This document shows positions 20,601 to 27,752 of a DNA stretch of 64,000 bases, piece after piece. The stretch is from JACMMS01 sp043758775 (lineage in GTDB: Bacteria > Pseudomonadota > Gammaproteobacteria > Burkholderiales > Methylophilaceae): the NCBI GenBank assembly GCA_043758775.1, contig JAYVMU010000010.1, positions 1-64,000 of the forward strand, written 5' to 3'. Made by a program: the position numbers and the translations under genes. Position 1 is the first letter of the stretch. Every line of letters begins with the position of its first letter. The notes under the pieces are model-generated. The model had not been told where the DNA came from, did not search any database, and was given only the letters and a program-made list of their open reading frames with translations.

Positions 20601-21281
20601 GGAAAAATTGTTTGGAAAGCAATTCTGAATGTGTTCGAGAAGATCGTGACCTCACCGTTTCGGTTGCTTGGTAAATTGCTGGGTGTGAGTTCAGACAAAC
20701 TTGAGGCTGTGAGTTTTGATCCTGGTTCAGCTACGCTTGCTCCAGAAGAGCAGGAGAAACTTAAAGCTGTGGCTGGCGGTATGGCTAAGCGTGCTTCTCT
20801 AACACTCAAGATTGTTCCAGCATATGATGCCATCGTAGATAAAGCGGCACTACAAGAGTTGGCAACACGCCGCGATGTGATGAAAGATATGGGCATTAAG
20901 CTGCAGGATGGCGAGCAACCAGGGCCGCTGGATCTCAACAATGTCAAAGTGCAGTCTTCCATAGAAAACATGCTCAAAGAGCGTAAAGGCGAAGGACGCA
21001 GCCTGAAAGCGCTGGAGTCACTGAAAGATTACTTTAAGAAATCTAAACCTGAGGATGTACCTAAATATGCGGAAATGCTGCAACAGCTTAAGTTAACCGC
21101 TAATGTTTTCGATGCGGATTTAACCGCGTTAGCCAAGGCCAGAGCCAGCGCCATGCAGAATTATTTGGTGAAAAATTCTGGTTTAACGGCTGACCGTGTC
21201 AGTATTGCAGAACCCACCAAATTGATGGGTGATGGCAAAACAATCAACCTAAAAATGGAGTTGGGTGTAAGTAAGAAATAG
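17688..21281 (+). CDS. large AsmA-like DUF748 protein
   Basis: A 1197-residue envelope protein with one N-terminal membrane anchor (about 22-42), the rest periplasmic. The body consists of repeated beta-rich segments of the type VDIAPDGTLNWADL, VNATRAKDGSINW and RVSIDNAELEFADLSLKP that characterise DUF748/AsmA-like proteins. Such proteins are now viewed as possible lipid-transfer bridges between the membranes, but no function is shown for this one. The C-terminal about 200 residues are charged and include ATRRDVMKDMG and an OmpA-like beginning SFDPGSATL. GGTAGGGA precedes the ATG. It is monocistronic. Confidence 0.85.
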   Translation: MIVNQKFKKILQFKNCHFVKPFKIAIGLFIAYLLLAYFAVNPIAKRVLPWVAEHNLASRMTVGQVKFDPFGLVLTVDNLRLTKPNGAPLAGFKHLAVNLEASGVFHLAWRLKDIHLTAPEVMVDIAPDGTLNWADLIARLNKDKKPDDTQMTRVLIDHLLIEGGDIQYTERNRPTPFQAVFEPLGLELEGLSTLPEDRGDYLISAQLPEQGGTIKWKGSLALNPIASTGSVDIKGVHLAKMMQVLKQQALPFTLTTGDLQTSFGYKFAMVKAPVKQPAPTDSAQLALPPVPEVRLENLAVRLSNLAANLQGDAQLALDDLQVKLPALDFSMFNGAQFKFAGLDIAAQQLILTQGKERLFKLHEAAVNGVDFDLAANQLKVGEIALQAGEVNATRAKDGSINWQQLLPANTQAAPDEAANNQSDIKPEKKPLNFDLASFKLEHWQAAVHDQSFVHPLDTVIKDINLNLTATNADGGVILQQTGAELGGISVQSALYPQALASLDKISLQNGVVNLKDSSVNLPELVISGLQTQVLREANKSINWQTALEQVASTQSVSPVKSKAFYASGWKVSLAKLALQKSGVHIEDKTTSSPVVLDIQNALFELSDASLDLAKPMPVKAKFQVKQGGQFDMNGKVALMPFKADVQIKLDALSLKPFSPYITQVAYLKLKDGQANVNGKLVMKAGQSVTGQFVGGFSINQLALNEEPDDALFLGWKSVSSTSLKLAFAPNQLHMDGLRIEQATGKFIIFEDKTLNVKRILRTSATASASTATNQVNPSTASAQPADTGAAETFPVSIDRVSIDNAELEFADLSLKPQFGTHINTLTGVINGLSSNPSTTAQVELDGKVDEFGSARVRGSVQPFRATDFTDLKLSFRNLEMNRLTPYSGKFAGRKIDSGKLSVDLEYKIKQRQLTGENKFVINKLKLGERVDSPDAMHLPLDLAIALLEDSDGLIDLDLPISGSLDDPQFSYGKIVWKAILNVFEKIVTSPFRLLGKLLGVSSDKLEAVSFDPGSATLAPEEQEKLKAVAGGMAKRASLTLKIVPAYDAIVDKAALQELATRRDVMKDMGIKLQDGEQPGPLDLNNVKVQSSIENMLKERKGEGRSLKALESLKDYFKKSKPEDVPKYAEMLQQLKLTANVFDADLTALAKARASAMQNYLVKNSGLTADRVSIAEPTKLMGDGKTINLKMELGVSKK

Positions 21282-21300
21282 CGCGCGTTCCCCGTAAAAC

Positions 21301-21326
21301 AAGCCCCTGATTTCAGGGGCTTTTTC
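21301..21326 (+). terminator. Rho-independent terminator of the DUF748 gene
   Basis: AGCCCCTGA and TCAGGGGCT form a 9-bp stem with a two-base loop, followed by TTTTT, about 20 bases after the stop. Confidence 0.92.
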
Positions 21327-21426
21327 ATTGAGCCTAACAAAAACGTGGAATTGCCTTCATGGCGATTGTATGCGCTTGATTAGATTAAGGTATAATTTAC
21401 GGCTAATGAAATTTTGAGGTGATTAC

Positions 21427-21714
21427 ATGCCTATTTACGATTACGAATGTACAAGCTGCGGCTTAAAAAAAGAAGTGATGCGCAAAATTAGCGAGCCTAA
21501 TTTAACGAATTGCCCATCTTGCGGTAAAGCAACATTTGCCAAACAAGTATCTGCGCCAAGCTTTCAATTAAACGGTACAGGTTGGTATGCAACAGACTTT
21601 AAAAATAGCGGCGCCAAAAGTAACAACAAAGCTGCTGAAAAATTAGACAGTAAAACGGAAAAATCTGCCGAGCCACCTGCTGCAGCCTGTGCCACAGGCT
21701 GTGCTTGCCATTAA
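21427..21714 (+). CDS. FmdB-family zinc ribbon protein
   Basis: A 95-residue small protein beginning MPIYDYECTSCG. Cys8, Cys11, Cys29 and Cys32 form a CxxC...CxxC zinc ribbon of the FmdB (CxxC_CxxC_SSSS) family. A Lys-rich linker leads to a Cys/His-rich end (CATGCACH) that may bind additional metal. Its role is uncertain; the family was named from a formamidase regulator. It is the first gene of a likely FmdB-DUF502-aspS transcript, with a TATAAT at 21391-21396 upstream. Confidence 0.9.
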   Translation: MPIYDYECTSCGLKKEVMRKISEPNLTNCPSCGKATFAKQVSAPSFQLNGTGWYATDFKNSGAKSNNKAAEKLDSKTEKSAEPPAAACATGCACH

Positions 21715-21795
21715 TTAGCTACTGCGTGATTGAATTATTTGTGTTGGGCTGGTTATAGATAGTTATTAATTTACTAAGAAACGAAATCAAACAAC

Positions 21796-22401
21796 ATGAA
21801 ACGCTATTTTATTACGGGTTTGCTGGTGCTGGTGCCGCTTTTCATCACAGCATGGGTGCTAACTTCAATCATTCATTTAATGGATGGTAGCTTATATCTG
21901 CTACCAGAATCCTGGCGACCAAAAGCCCAATTAGGTTTGGATATCCCTGGAATTGGCACATTGCTCACCATCTGTATTATTTTTATGACTGGCGTGATTG
22001 CGACCAATTTTTTTGGTAAGCAAATTATTGCATTCTGGGAGAATATGCTTGGCCATGTGCCGTTTGTGAAATCTATTTATTCTAGCGTTAAACAAGTGTC
22101 AGATACTTTATTTTCAGACTCTGGCAATGCTTTTCGCAAGGCATTATTAGTGCAGTTTCCACGCGAGGGCAGCTGGACAATCGCCTTTCAAACGGGTGAG
22201 CCTGGCGGTGATGTGGTAAACCATCTTACTGGTGATTTCGTGAGTGTTTATGTGCCGACTACACCCAACCCAACGGGCGGCTATTTTTTAATGATGAAAA
22301 GATCAGATGTCGTCGAGCTTGAAATGAGCGTAGATGAAGCACTTAAATACATCATTAGTATGGGTGTGGTGACGCCACATGCTGTGCCCCGTAAGATGTA
22401 G
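21796..22401 (+). CDS. DUF502-family membrane protein
   Basis: A 201-residue inner-membrane protein with two N-terminal helices (about 4-26 and 50-75) separated by a short loop containing LDIPGIG. The second helix is followed by the family segments GKQIIAFWENML and VPFVKSIYSSVKQVSD. The C-terminal part is soluble and includes VPTTPNPTGGY. DUF502 proteins are widespread and without assigned function. The order FmdB, DUF502, aspS is conserved in many betaproteobacteria. Confidence 0.92.
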   Translation: MKRYFITGLLVLVPLFITAWVLTSIIHLMDGSLYLLPESWRPKAQLGLDIPGIGTLLTICIIFMTGVIATNFFGKQIIAFWENMLGHVPFVKSIYSSVKQVSDTLFSDSGNAFRKALLVQFPREGSWTIAFQTGEPGGDVVNHLTGDFVSVYVPTTPNPTGGYFLMMKRSDVVELEMSVDEALKYIISMGVVTPHAVPRKM

Positions 22402-22472
22402 TAAGTAAAATAGAACCCAGCAAAACTCCGATTTAATCCATTTTTCAAACTTTTAATATTTAAGAAATCAAT

Positions 22473-24260
22473 ATGCGCACTCACTACTGCGGACATTTAA
22501 ACCGCGATCTCATTGGCCAAACTGTTACTTTATGTGGTTGGGCACATCGCCGCCGTGACCATGGCGGCGTGATTTTTATTGATTTGCGTGACCGTGAAGG
22601 CATGGCGCAAATTGTTGTGAATCCTGATACGCAAGCGGCATTTGCCATTGCTGAGTCAGTACGTAGTGAATATGTGCTTAAAATTGTATGTGTAGTACGC
22701 GCTCGTCCAGAAGGCGCAGTGAACGCTAACTTGGCTACAGGCGAAGTTGAAATGATTGCTACGGAGATTGAAATTCTCAATGCTTCACTTACGCCACCGT
22801 TTATGCTGGATGATGAAAACCTTACTGAAACGGTGCGTTTGCAACACCGTTACATTGATTTGCGCCGTCCAACGATGCAAAAAAACATGATGTTGCGCTA
22901 CCGTGTGGCTAAAACCTTGCGCGATTATTTAGATACTGCTGGCTTTATTGAAATTGAAACTCCAATGCTTACGCGCTCAACCCCAGAAGGTGCGCGCGAT
23001 TACCTAGTGCCAAGCCGCGTGCATGCTGGGCAGTTTTTTGCATTGCCACAATCACCACAACTATTTAAACAATTGTTGATGGTGTCAGGTTTTGATCGCT
23101 ATTTCCAAATCACTAAATGCTTTCGTGATGAAGATTTACGTGCGGATCGTCAGCCAGAATTCACACAAGTGGACATTGAGACCTCATTCATGACAGAAGA
23201 ACAAATCATGAATATCGTCGAGGAAATGATTCGCCAAATGTTGCACAAGGTGCAAGGCGTGGAATTGCCAACCGTATTTCCACGTATGTCGTTTCATGAG
23301 GCAATGACGCGTTACGGTTCTGATAAGCCGGATATGCGTGTGACGCTAGAAATCACCGAGCTTTCAGACGTGATGAAAGATGTCGATTTCAAAGTATTTG
23401 CCGGTGCGGCTAATATGGTGGGTGGGCGTGTGGCTGCCTTGCGTATACCAAACGGCGCGAGTATTTCACGTTCAGAAATTGATGCTTACACCGAGTTTGC
23501 AAAAATCTACGGCGCAAAAGGTTTGGCTTATATCAAGATTAACGACATCACTAAACTGAATGAAGAAGGCTTGCAAAGCCCAATCGTCAAAAATATTAAT
23601 GTCACCGCATTACAAGCCATTATTGACCGTACAGGCGCACAAAACGGCGATATCGTATTCTTTGGTGCAGATAAAGCTAAAGTAGTGAACGAGGCTTTAG
23701 GCGCATTACGTACAAAAATCGGCCACGAAAAAGGCCATGTCGATGGTCGGAAATGGGCGCCATTGTGGGTGGTTGATTTCCCAATGTTTGAACATGATGA
23801 AGAAAATGACCGCTGGGCAGCATTGCATCACCCGTTCACCGCACCAAAAGATGGTCACGAAGACTTGTTGGTTTCAAACCCAGGTGCTTGCTTATCTAAA
23901 GCCTACGACATGGTGCTAAACGGCTGGGAAGTGGGCGGCGGTTCAGTGCGTATCCATAAGCAAGATGTGCAATCTAAAGTATTTGATGCGCTTAAAATCA
24001 GCAAAGAAGAAGCGCAAGAAAAATTTGGCTTCTTGCTTGATGCGCTGCAATATGGTGCGCCACCACATGGTGGTCTGGCGTTTGGTTTAGACCGTTTGGT
24101 TACGCTCATGGCAGGTGCAGAGTCTATCCGTGATGTGATTGCCTTCCCTAAAACGCAACGTGCGCAATGTTTAATGACTAATGCGCCAAATGAAGTGGAT
24201 GAGAAACAACTTAGAGAATTACATATTAGAGTTCGCTCTCAGCAAAATGTGGCTGGGTAG
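22473..24260 (+). CDS. aspS: aspartyl-tRNA synthetase
   Basis: A 595-residue class II synthetase of the bacterial type. The N-terminal OB anticodon-binding domain includes LCGWAHRRRDHGG. Motif 2 is FRDEDLRADRQPEFTQVD and motif 3 is GLAFGLDRL; a GAD insertion domain lies between them. It charges tRNA-Asp. Whether it is discriminating or also charges tRNA-Asn cannot be decided from this window because gatCAB or asnS are not present. It lies downstream of DUF502. Confidence 0.97.
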   Translation: MRTHYCGHLNRDLIGQTVTLCGWAHRRRDHGGVIFIDLRDREGMAQIVVNPDTQAAFAIAESVRSEYVLKIVCVVRARPEGAVNANLATGEVEMIATEIEILNASLTPPFMLDDENLTETVRLQHRYIDLRRPTMQKNMMLRYRVAKTLRDYLDTAGFIEIETPMLTRSTPEGARDYLVPSRVHAGQFFALPQSPQLFKQLLMVSGFDRYFQITKCFRDEDLRADRQPEFTQVDIETSFMTEEQIMNIVEEMIRQMLHKVQGVELPTVFPRMSFHEAMTRYGSDKPDMRVTLEITELSDVMKDVDFKVFAGAANMVGGRVAALRIPNGASISRSEIDAYTEFAKIYGAKGLAYIKINDITKLNEEGLQSPIVKNINVTALQAIIDRTGAQNGDIVFFGADKAKVVNEALGALRTKIGHEKGHVDGRKWAPLWVVDFPMFEHDEENDRWAALHHPFTAPKDGHEDLLVSNPGACLSKAYDMVLNGWEVGGGSVRIHKQDVQSKVFDALKISKEEAQEKFGFLLDALQYGAPPHGGLAFGLDRLVTLMAGAESIRDVIAFPKTQRAQCLMTNAPNEVDEKQLRELHIRVRSQQNVAG

Positions 24261-24277
24261 TTTAGAAGGGATTTTAA

Positions 24278-24979
24278 ATGCTATTTGACGAAAAATTTTT
24301 GGTAAATTTAGCAAATGAGCCGGTAACAGGAATTTTTGATATTTCTCGAATAGCAATCGAAGATTTAGATTTAGAAAATTACTCTGAATGGGATGATAGG
24401 CATTATGAAATACTACTTGAAACATATGCCTTACTAAGTAGTCTGGAAGAGGCAGGGCTTCTGTCTGAAAAGATTAGAATTCCTAATATATCTGGCAACT
24501 TGAATCAAGATTGCACTGTAATTCTTGAACTTGTCAGGAATGTGAACGAGTTGTATACAGCAGAATTGTCAAAACTTAAGGTGGAATCATATAAATTACA
24601 TTTTAGAACTAATTTCAATAATGTATTTTCATATGAATTTTCACAAGGTGACTTAGATAGAATTCAGACATTGGTAAATGAATTACGGGAGCATGTATCC
24701 AAATCTAATGATTTTGAAGAGGCCCATAAGCGCCGACTTCTATCTAGGTTAGAAAAGCTGCAAGCGGAACTACATAAAAAAATGTCAGACTTGGATAAGT
24801 TCTGGGGTTTGGTTGGTGATGCAGGAGTAGCCGTCGGTAAGTTTGGTAATGATGTAAAACCTATTGTAGACCGTATTAAGGAAATCACAGAGATAGTTTG
24901 GAGAACTCAAGCAAGAGCCGAAGAGTTGCCCAGCGACTCTCCGCTTCCAAAATTAGAAGATAAGTCCGAAGATAGCTAA
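24278..24979 (+). CDS. hypothetical protein, helical, unknown function
   Basis: A 233-residue protein I do not assign to a named family. It has no signal peptide or obvious membrane helix. It is mostly helical, with a charged probable coiled coil about 130-175 (QTLVNELREHVSK...RLLSRLEKLQAEL), then a short Gly-containing stretch LVGDAGVAVGKFG and an acidic Pro/Ser-rich tail. It starts 17 bases after aspS with a GGGA-type site. Its AT-rich codon use and Asn/Asp-rich composition differ from aspS and apt, and a broken VOC gene follows it, so it looks like an inserted accessory gene. Confidence 0.7.
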   Translation: MLFDEKFLVNLANEPVTGIFDISRIAIEDLDLENYSEWDDRHYEILLETYALLSSLEEAGLLSEKIRIPNISGNLNQDCTVILELVRNVNELYTAELSKLKVESYKLHFRTNFNNVFSYEFSQGDLDRIQTLVNELREHVSKSNDFEEAHKRRLLSRLEKLQAELHKKMSDLDKFWGLVGDAGVAVGKFGNDVKPIVDRIKEITEIVWRTQARAEELPSDSPLPKLEDKSEDS

Positions 24980-24984
24980 AAGTT

Positions 24985-25077
24985 ATGCCAGTTACCGAAA
25001 TCAACCATATCAACCTACGCGCCAATCGCGACATGATGCACGTGCGGAGTGAATTTCACTTTTCTAAACAAGTCTAA
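24985..25077 (+). pseudogene. remnant of a VOC/glyoxalase-family gene (5' end only)
   Basis: A 30-codon frame starts MPVTEINHINLRANRDMMHV and then diverges and stops. The first 20 codons correspond to the start of the intact VOC gene at 25708 (MPITEINHYNLRASRDLMHV), with 47 of 60 bases identical. The rest of the domain is missing. It looks like a truncated paralogue left after a rearrangement between aspS and apt. Confidence 0.75.
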
Positions 25078-25105
25078 TTGATTTAGAGACCGAATCTAAA
25101 TCAAT
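25077..25105 (+). promoter_or_regulatory. perfect hairpin ending in the apt start codon
   Basis: ATTGATTTAGA (25077-25087) and TCTAAATCAAT (25095-25105) form a perfect 11-bp stem with a 7-base loop. The last two bases of the 3' arm are the A and T of the apt ATG, and no Shine-Dalgarno is seen between. It could mask the start codon, be a protein-binding operator, or be a scar of the insertion upstream. Confidence 0.5.
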
Positions 25106-25631
25106 GACTATCAAATCCCTTATTCGAACAATTCCGCACTACCCAAAACCCGGCATCCAGTTCCGTGACATTACCACCTTGCTTAAAGACCCTGCGGGTT
25201 TGCGTGAAGTGATTGATTCTTTTTACAGTCGTTACCAACATCAAACAATCGACAAAGTAGTGGGTGTAGAATCACGTGGTTTTATCATTGGTGCAGCGTT
25301 GGCATACAAGCTGGGTGTGGGCTTTGTGCCTGTGCGCAAGGCAGGCAAGTTACCTGCGGAAACCATGGGACATGATTATGTGCTGGAATATGGCACAGAT
25401 CGTGTGGAGATTCATTCGGATGCGATTAGCCAAAATGAGCGCATTTTGCTGGTGGATGATTTAATCGCCACAGGCGGCACGGCAGAAGCAACGGCGGTGC
25501 TGATTCAAAAGCTGGGCGGCGTGATAGTGGAATGTGCGTTTGTGATTGATTTGCCCGATTTGGGTGGTGTGCAGCGTTTAGCGCAAAAAGGGTTACCATC
25601 ATTTGCCTTATGCGAATTTGCAGGTGATTAG
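25104..25631 (+). CDS. apt: adenine phosphoribosyltransferase
   Basis: A 175-residue type I phosphoribosyltransferase that salvages adenine to AMP with PRPP. The PRPP-binding signature is ILLVDDLIATGGTAEA, preceded by VVGVESRGFIIGAALAYKLG and the N-terminal KPGIQFRDITTLLKDP motif of Apt. Size is normal for the family. The ATG start gives the expected N-terminus although no ribosome-binding site is evident and a hairpin covers the start. Confidence 0.96.
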   Translation: MTIKSLIRTIPHYPKPGIQFRDITTLLKDPAGLREVIDSFYSRYQHQTIDKVVGVESRGFIIGAALAYKLGVGFVPVRKAGKLPAETMGHDYVLEYGTDRVEIHSDAISQNERILLVDDLIATGGTAEATAVLIQKLGGVIVECAFVIDLPDLGGVQRLAQKGLPSFALCEFAGD

Positions 25632-25707
25632 CACTGAGCTTTGCGCTGTATCATTTGAGCGTTATTCAAGAGTAAAATCACTTATTAATCATTTAGCTTT
25701 TGAAACT

Positions 25708-26094
25708 ATGCCAATCACCGAAATCAACCATTACAACTTACGCGCATCACGTGATTTAATGCACGTGCTGAAAGATTTTTATTGCGATATCGTTGGCTTA
25801 AAAGTAGGGCCGCGCCCAGGTTTTACCAGTTATGGGTTTTGGCTATATATAGGTGATAACGATATATTGCATTTAAGCGAGTACAAAGGCGAGAGTGAGC
25901 CAGCACTGAATGTAAATAGCACGTTTGACCATGTATCCTTTACCTGTACCGATATGCCTGCCATGGAAGCGCATTTAAAAGCACATCACATTCCCTACAC
26001 AACGCGCGATTTGCCCATTATTAAAGTGAAGCAGATTAATTTTAAAGATCCAGTCGGAAATGGTATTGAGCTTAATTTTAATCTGAGAGATTAG
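25708..26094 (+). CDS. VOC/glyoxalase-superfamily protein
   Basis: A 128-residue single VOC domain protein. It starts MPITEINHYNLRAS, with the first metal-ligand candidate His8, and includes GFWLYIGDNDILHLSEY and the C-terminal FKDPVGNGIELNF motif with the metal-binding Glu. Members are dioxygenases, isomerases or glyoxalases; the substrate cannot be told. The ATG at 25708 is preferred over an in-frame start at 25603 because the domain begins there and the decayed paralogue at 24985 starts with the same residues. Confidence 0.82.
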   Translation: MPITEINHYNLRASRDLMHVLKDFYCDIVGLKVGPRPGFTSYGFWLYIGDNDILHLSEYKGESEPALNVNSTFDHVSFTCTDMPAMEAHLKAHHIPYTTRDLPIIKVKQINFKDPVGNGIELNFNLRD

Positions 26095-26117
26095 CTGGTT
26101 AATGGGCTAAATAGCTA

Positions 26118-26133
26118 TGTGACTGCCGTCACA
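26118..26133 (+). promoter_or_regulatory. CRP-type binding site before the SoxYZ-like gene
   Basis: TGTGACTGCCGTCACA is an exact TGTGA-N6-TCACA dyad. A consensus -10 TATAAT lies at 26154-26159, which places the dyad centre about 41 bases upstream of the expected start, the class II activator position. Confidence 0.65.
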
Positions 26134-26236
26134 GACGTGGCAAATCAACAATTTATAATCATGAACTATTAACACTAAATTCAATCATTAGTTTTAGAGG
26201 TTAGTGCAGGCAAATGGTAAGACTACAGAGGGTAAT

Positions 26237-27040
26237 ATGATGTATAAACAATGGTCGACGGCTTTTTTTCTAGGTACTAGCCTGTGGCTTGGTTTTGTAT
26301 CTCATGCCAGCGCTGAAGCTGATCCTAAACTATGGGGTGTAGTGAAGGAAGCGTATTTTGGTCAACGTCAAATGCAGGAAGTGGATTTTATTAAAATTGA
26401 AGCACCACGCCGCGCCGAAAGTGGCGCGCAAGTGCCAGTGAGCTATCACATTGATAATGCTGCTGCGAATGGTGCGGTGATTAAAAATCTGTATGTTTTC
26501 GTGGATGCAAATCCTATTCCGCTCACCGCTACTTATCATTTGACTGATGTATTGGGTAATTTTTCGTTAGCGACACGTATTCGCTTTGAAACAGATGCAT
26601 TTGTGCGCTTGGTTGGTGAAACAGCCGATGGAAAATTATATCTAGCCTCGCGTGAAATCCGTGCTGCTGGTGGTTGTGGCGGCACTGTTGATGGTAATGA
26701 AGCAGAAATTCGCGCTAGTGCTGGTAAAATTAAACTTAATGTTGCAAATCCAGTTAAATTTGGTGAGCCAACTGCAGCAACTTTTATCATTAAACATCCT
26801 ATGCGCACAGGCTTGCAGCGCGATTTAGTGTCACAGGGTTTTGTGCCTGCGTTTTATATTAATAAAGCAACATTCACTTTTAATGGCAAGCCAGTTATGA
26901 GTGTCGATATAGGCGTTGGCACTAGCGAAGACCCTTATTTTAAATTTGATTTTATCCCCAGTGCGCCAGGGGCATTAGAAGTTAAAGCCACTGATAATGA
27001 GGGTAAAGAGTTTTCTCATTCCATTGATGTAAAAGCTTAA
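26237..27040 (+). CDS. SoxYZ-like fused carrier protein (quinoprotein dehydrogenase-associated type)
   Basis: A 267-residue exported protein that joins a SoxY-like and a SoxZ-like domain. A signal peptide of about 27 residues ends ...SHASA. The SoxY-type half ends in GGCGG, the motif whose Cys carries sulfur in thiosulfate-oxidising SoxYZ; here it is internal at the domain junction. The second half (about 165-267) is a SoxZ-like immunoglobulin fold. Fusions of this kind occur next to PQQ-dependent alcohol dehydrogenases in methylotrophs, with unclear role. The ATG at 26237 is chosen because AGAGGG precedes it and the signal peptide follows. It is likely regulated by the CRP-type site upstream. 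Confidence 0.82.
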   Translation: MMYKQWSTAFFLGTSLWLGFVSHASAEADPKLWGVVKEAYFGQRQMQEVDFIKIEAPRRAESGAQVPVSYHIDNAAANGAVIKNLYVFVDANPIPLTATYHLTDVLGNFSLATRIRFETDAFVRLVGETADGKLYLASREIRAAGGCGGTVDGNEAEIRASAGKIKLNVANPVKFGEPTAATFIIKHPMRTGLQRDLVSQGFVPAFYINKATFTFNGKPVMSVDIGVGTSEDPYFKFDFIPSAPGALEVKATDNEGKEFSHSIDVKA

Positions 27041-27068
27041 AGATTTAGCGTTTGTACTTGTTTAATAA

Positions 27069-27096
27069 AAAACCTTCTTAATGAAGGTTTTTTTGT
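27069..27096 (+). terminator. Rho-independent terminator of the SoxYZ-like gene
   Basis: AAACCTTC and GAAGGTTT pair around a TTAAT loop and are followed by TTTTTGT, about 30 bases after the stop. Confidence 0.88.
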
Positions 27097-27163
27097 ATGT
27101 AATTTGGTAATAGTATCTAATGCTAAAATAGATTCAAGATTAAAAGTTTTAGGAGTAAGTCAT

Positions 27164-27583
27164 ATGAAAAGCTATCGTAAAGAACTCTGGTTTAACCCGC
27201 CTACCCGTGTTGCGTTTATCAACATTACCAATCAGGTACGTGAATGTTTGCACGAAAGCGGCGTGCGCGAAGGCTTTGTTTTAGTGAATGCAATGCATAT
27301 CACTGCCAGTGTATTTATTAATGATGATGAACATGGCTTGCATTACGACTATACGCAATGGTTAGAGCGTTTAGCACCACATGAGCCGGTAGCTAGTTAC
27401 CGTCATAACGATACTGGCGAGGACAATGCGGATGCGCATATGAAACGTCAAGTCATGGGTCGTGAGGTGGTAGTGGCGATTACCGAAGGTGCCTTAGACT
27501 TTGGTCCGTGGGAACAGATTTTTTATGGTGAATTTGATGGTAGGCGCAAAAAACGTGTCTTAGTAAAAATCATTGGTGAATAA
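27164..27583 (+). CDS. YjbQ/UPF0047-family protein
   Basis: A 139-residue cytoplasmic protein of the YjbQ family. Visible features are the N-terminal KELWFNPPTR, the central HITASVFINDDEHG and the C-terminal LDFGPWEQIFYGEFDG segment. Some members show weak thiamine-phosphate synthase activity, but the physiological role is unsettled. The ATG at 27164 is supported by TAGGAG eight bases upstream; the in-frame upstream GTG lacks such a site and would overlap the leader. Confidence 0.9.
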   Translation: MKSYRKELWFNPPTRVAFINITNQVRECLHESGVREGFVLVNAMHITASVFINDDEHGLHYDYTQWLERLAPHEPVASYRHNDTGEDNADAHMKRQVMGREVVVAITEGALDFGPWEQIFYGEFDGRRKKRVLVKIIGE

Positions 27584-27619
27584 TCAATTACTCATCTAGT
27601 TGAGATGTGTTAGCTAATT

Positions 27620-27736
27620 ATGCAGTTTCAAACAAACACCGCTACGAATCCACTGCGTATATTGGTCATTTTTACGCACCCAACTTTTGAAGCTTTACGT
27701 ATTAATTTAGGTTTATACAATGTGGTAAAGAATTAA
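27620..27736 (+). pseudogene. remnant of a KefF/KefG-like NAD(P)H oxidoreductase
   Basis: A 38-codon frame ends in LRILVIFTHPTFEALRINLG, the typical N-terminal FMN-binding strand of KefF/KefG-type quinone oxidoreductases, and then stops 16 bases before the KefB-like gene. Such proteins are ancillary activators of Kef antiporters and are usually about 180 residues encoded immediately upstream, so this is probably a decayed partner gene. Confidence 0.6.
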
Positions 27737-27752
27737 TAGAACAGTAATCCTA

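Noticed and set aside
20033..20977. Minus-strand frames within the DUF748 gene
   Set aside because: Ser-rich shadows without family resemblance; the plus-strand frame is continuous and has domain signatures.
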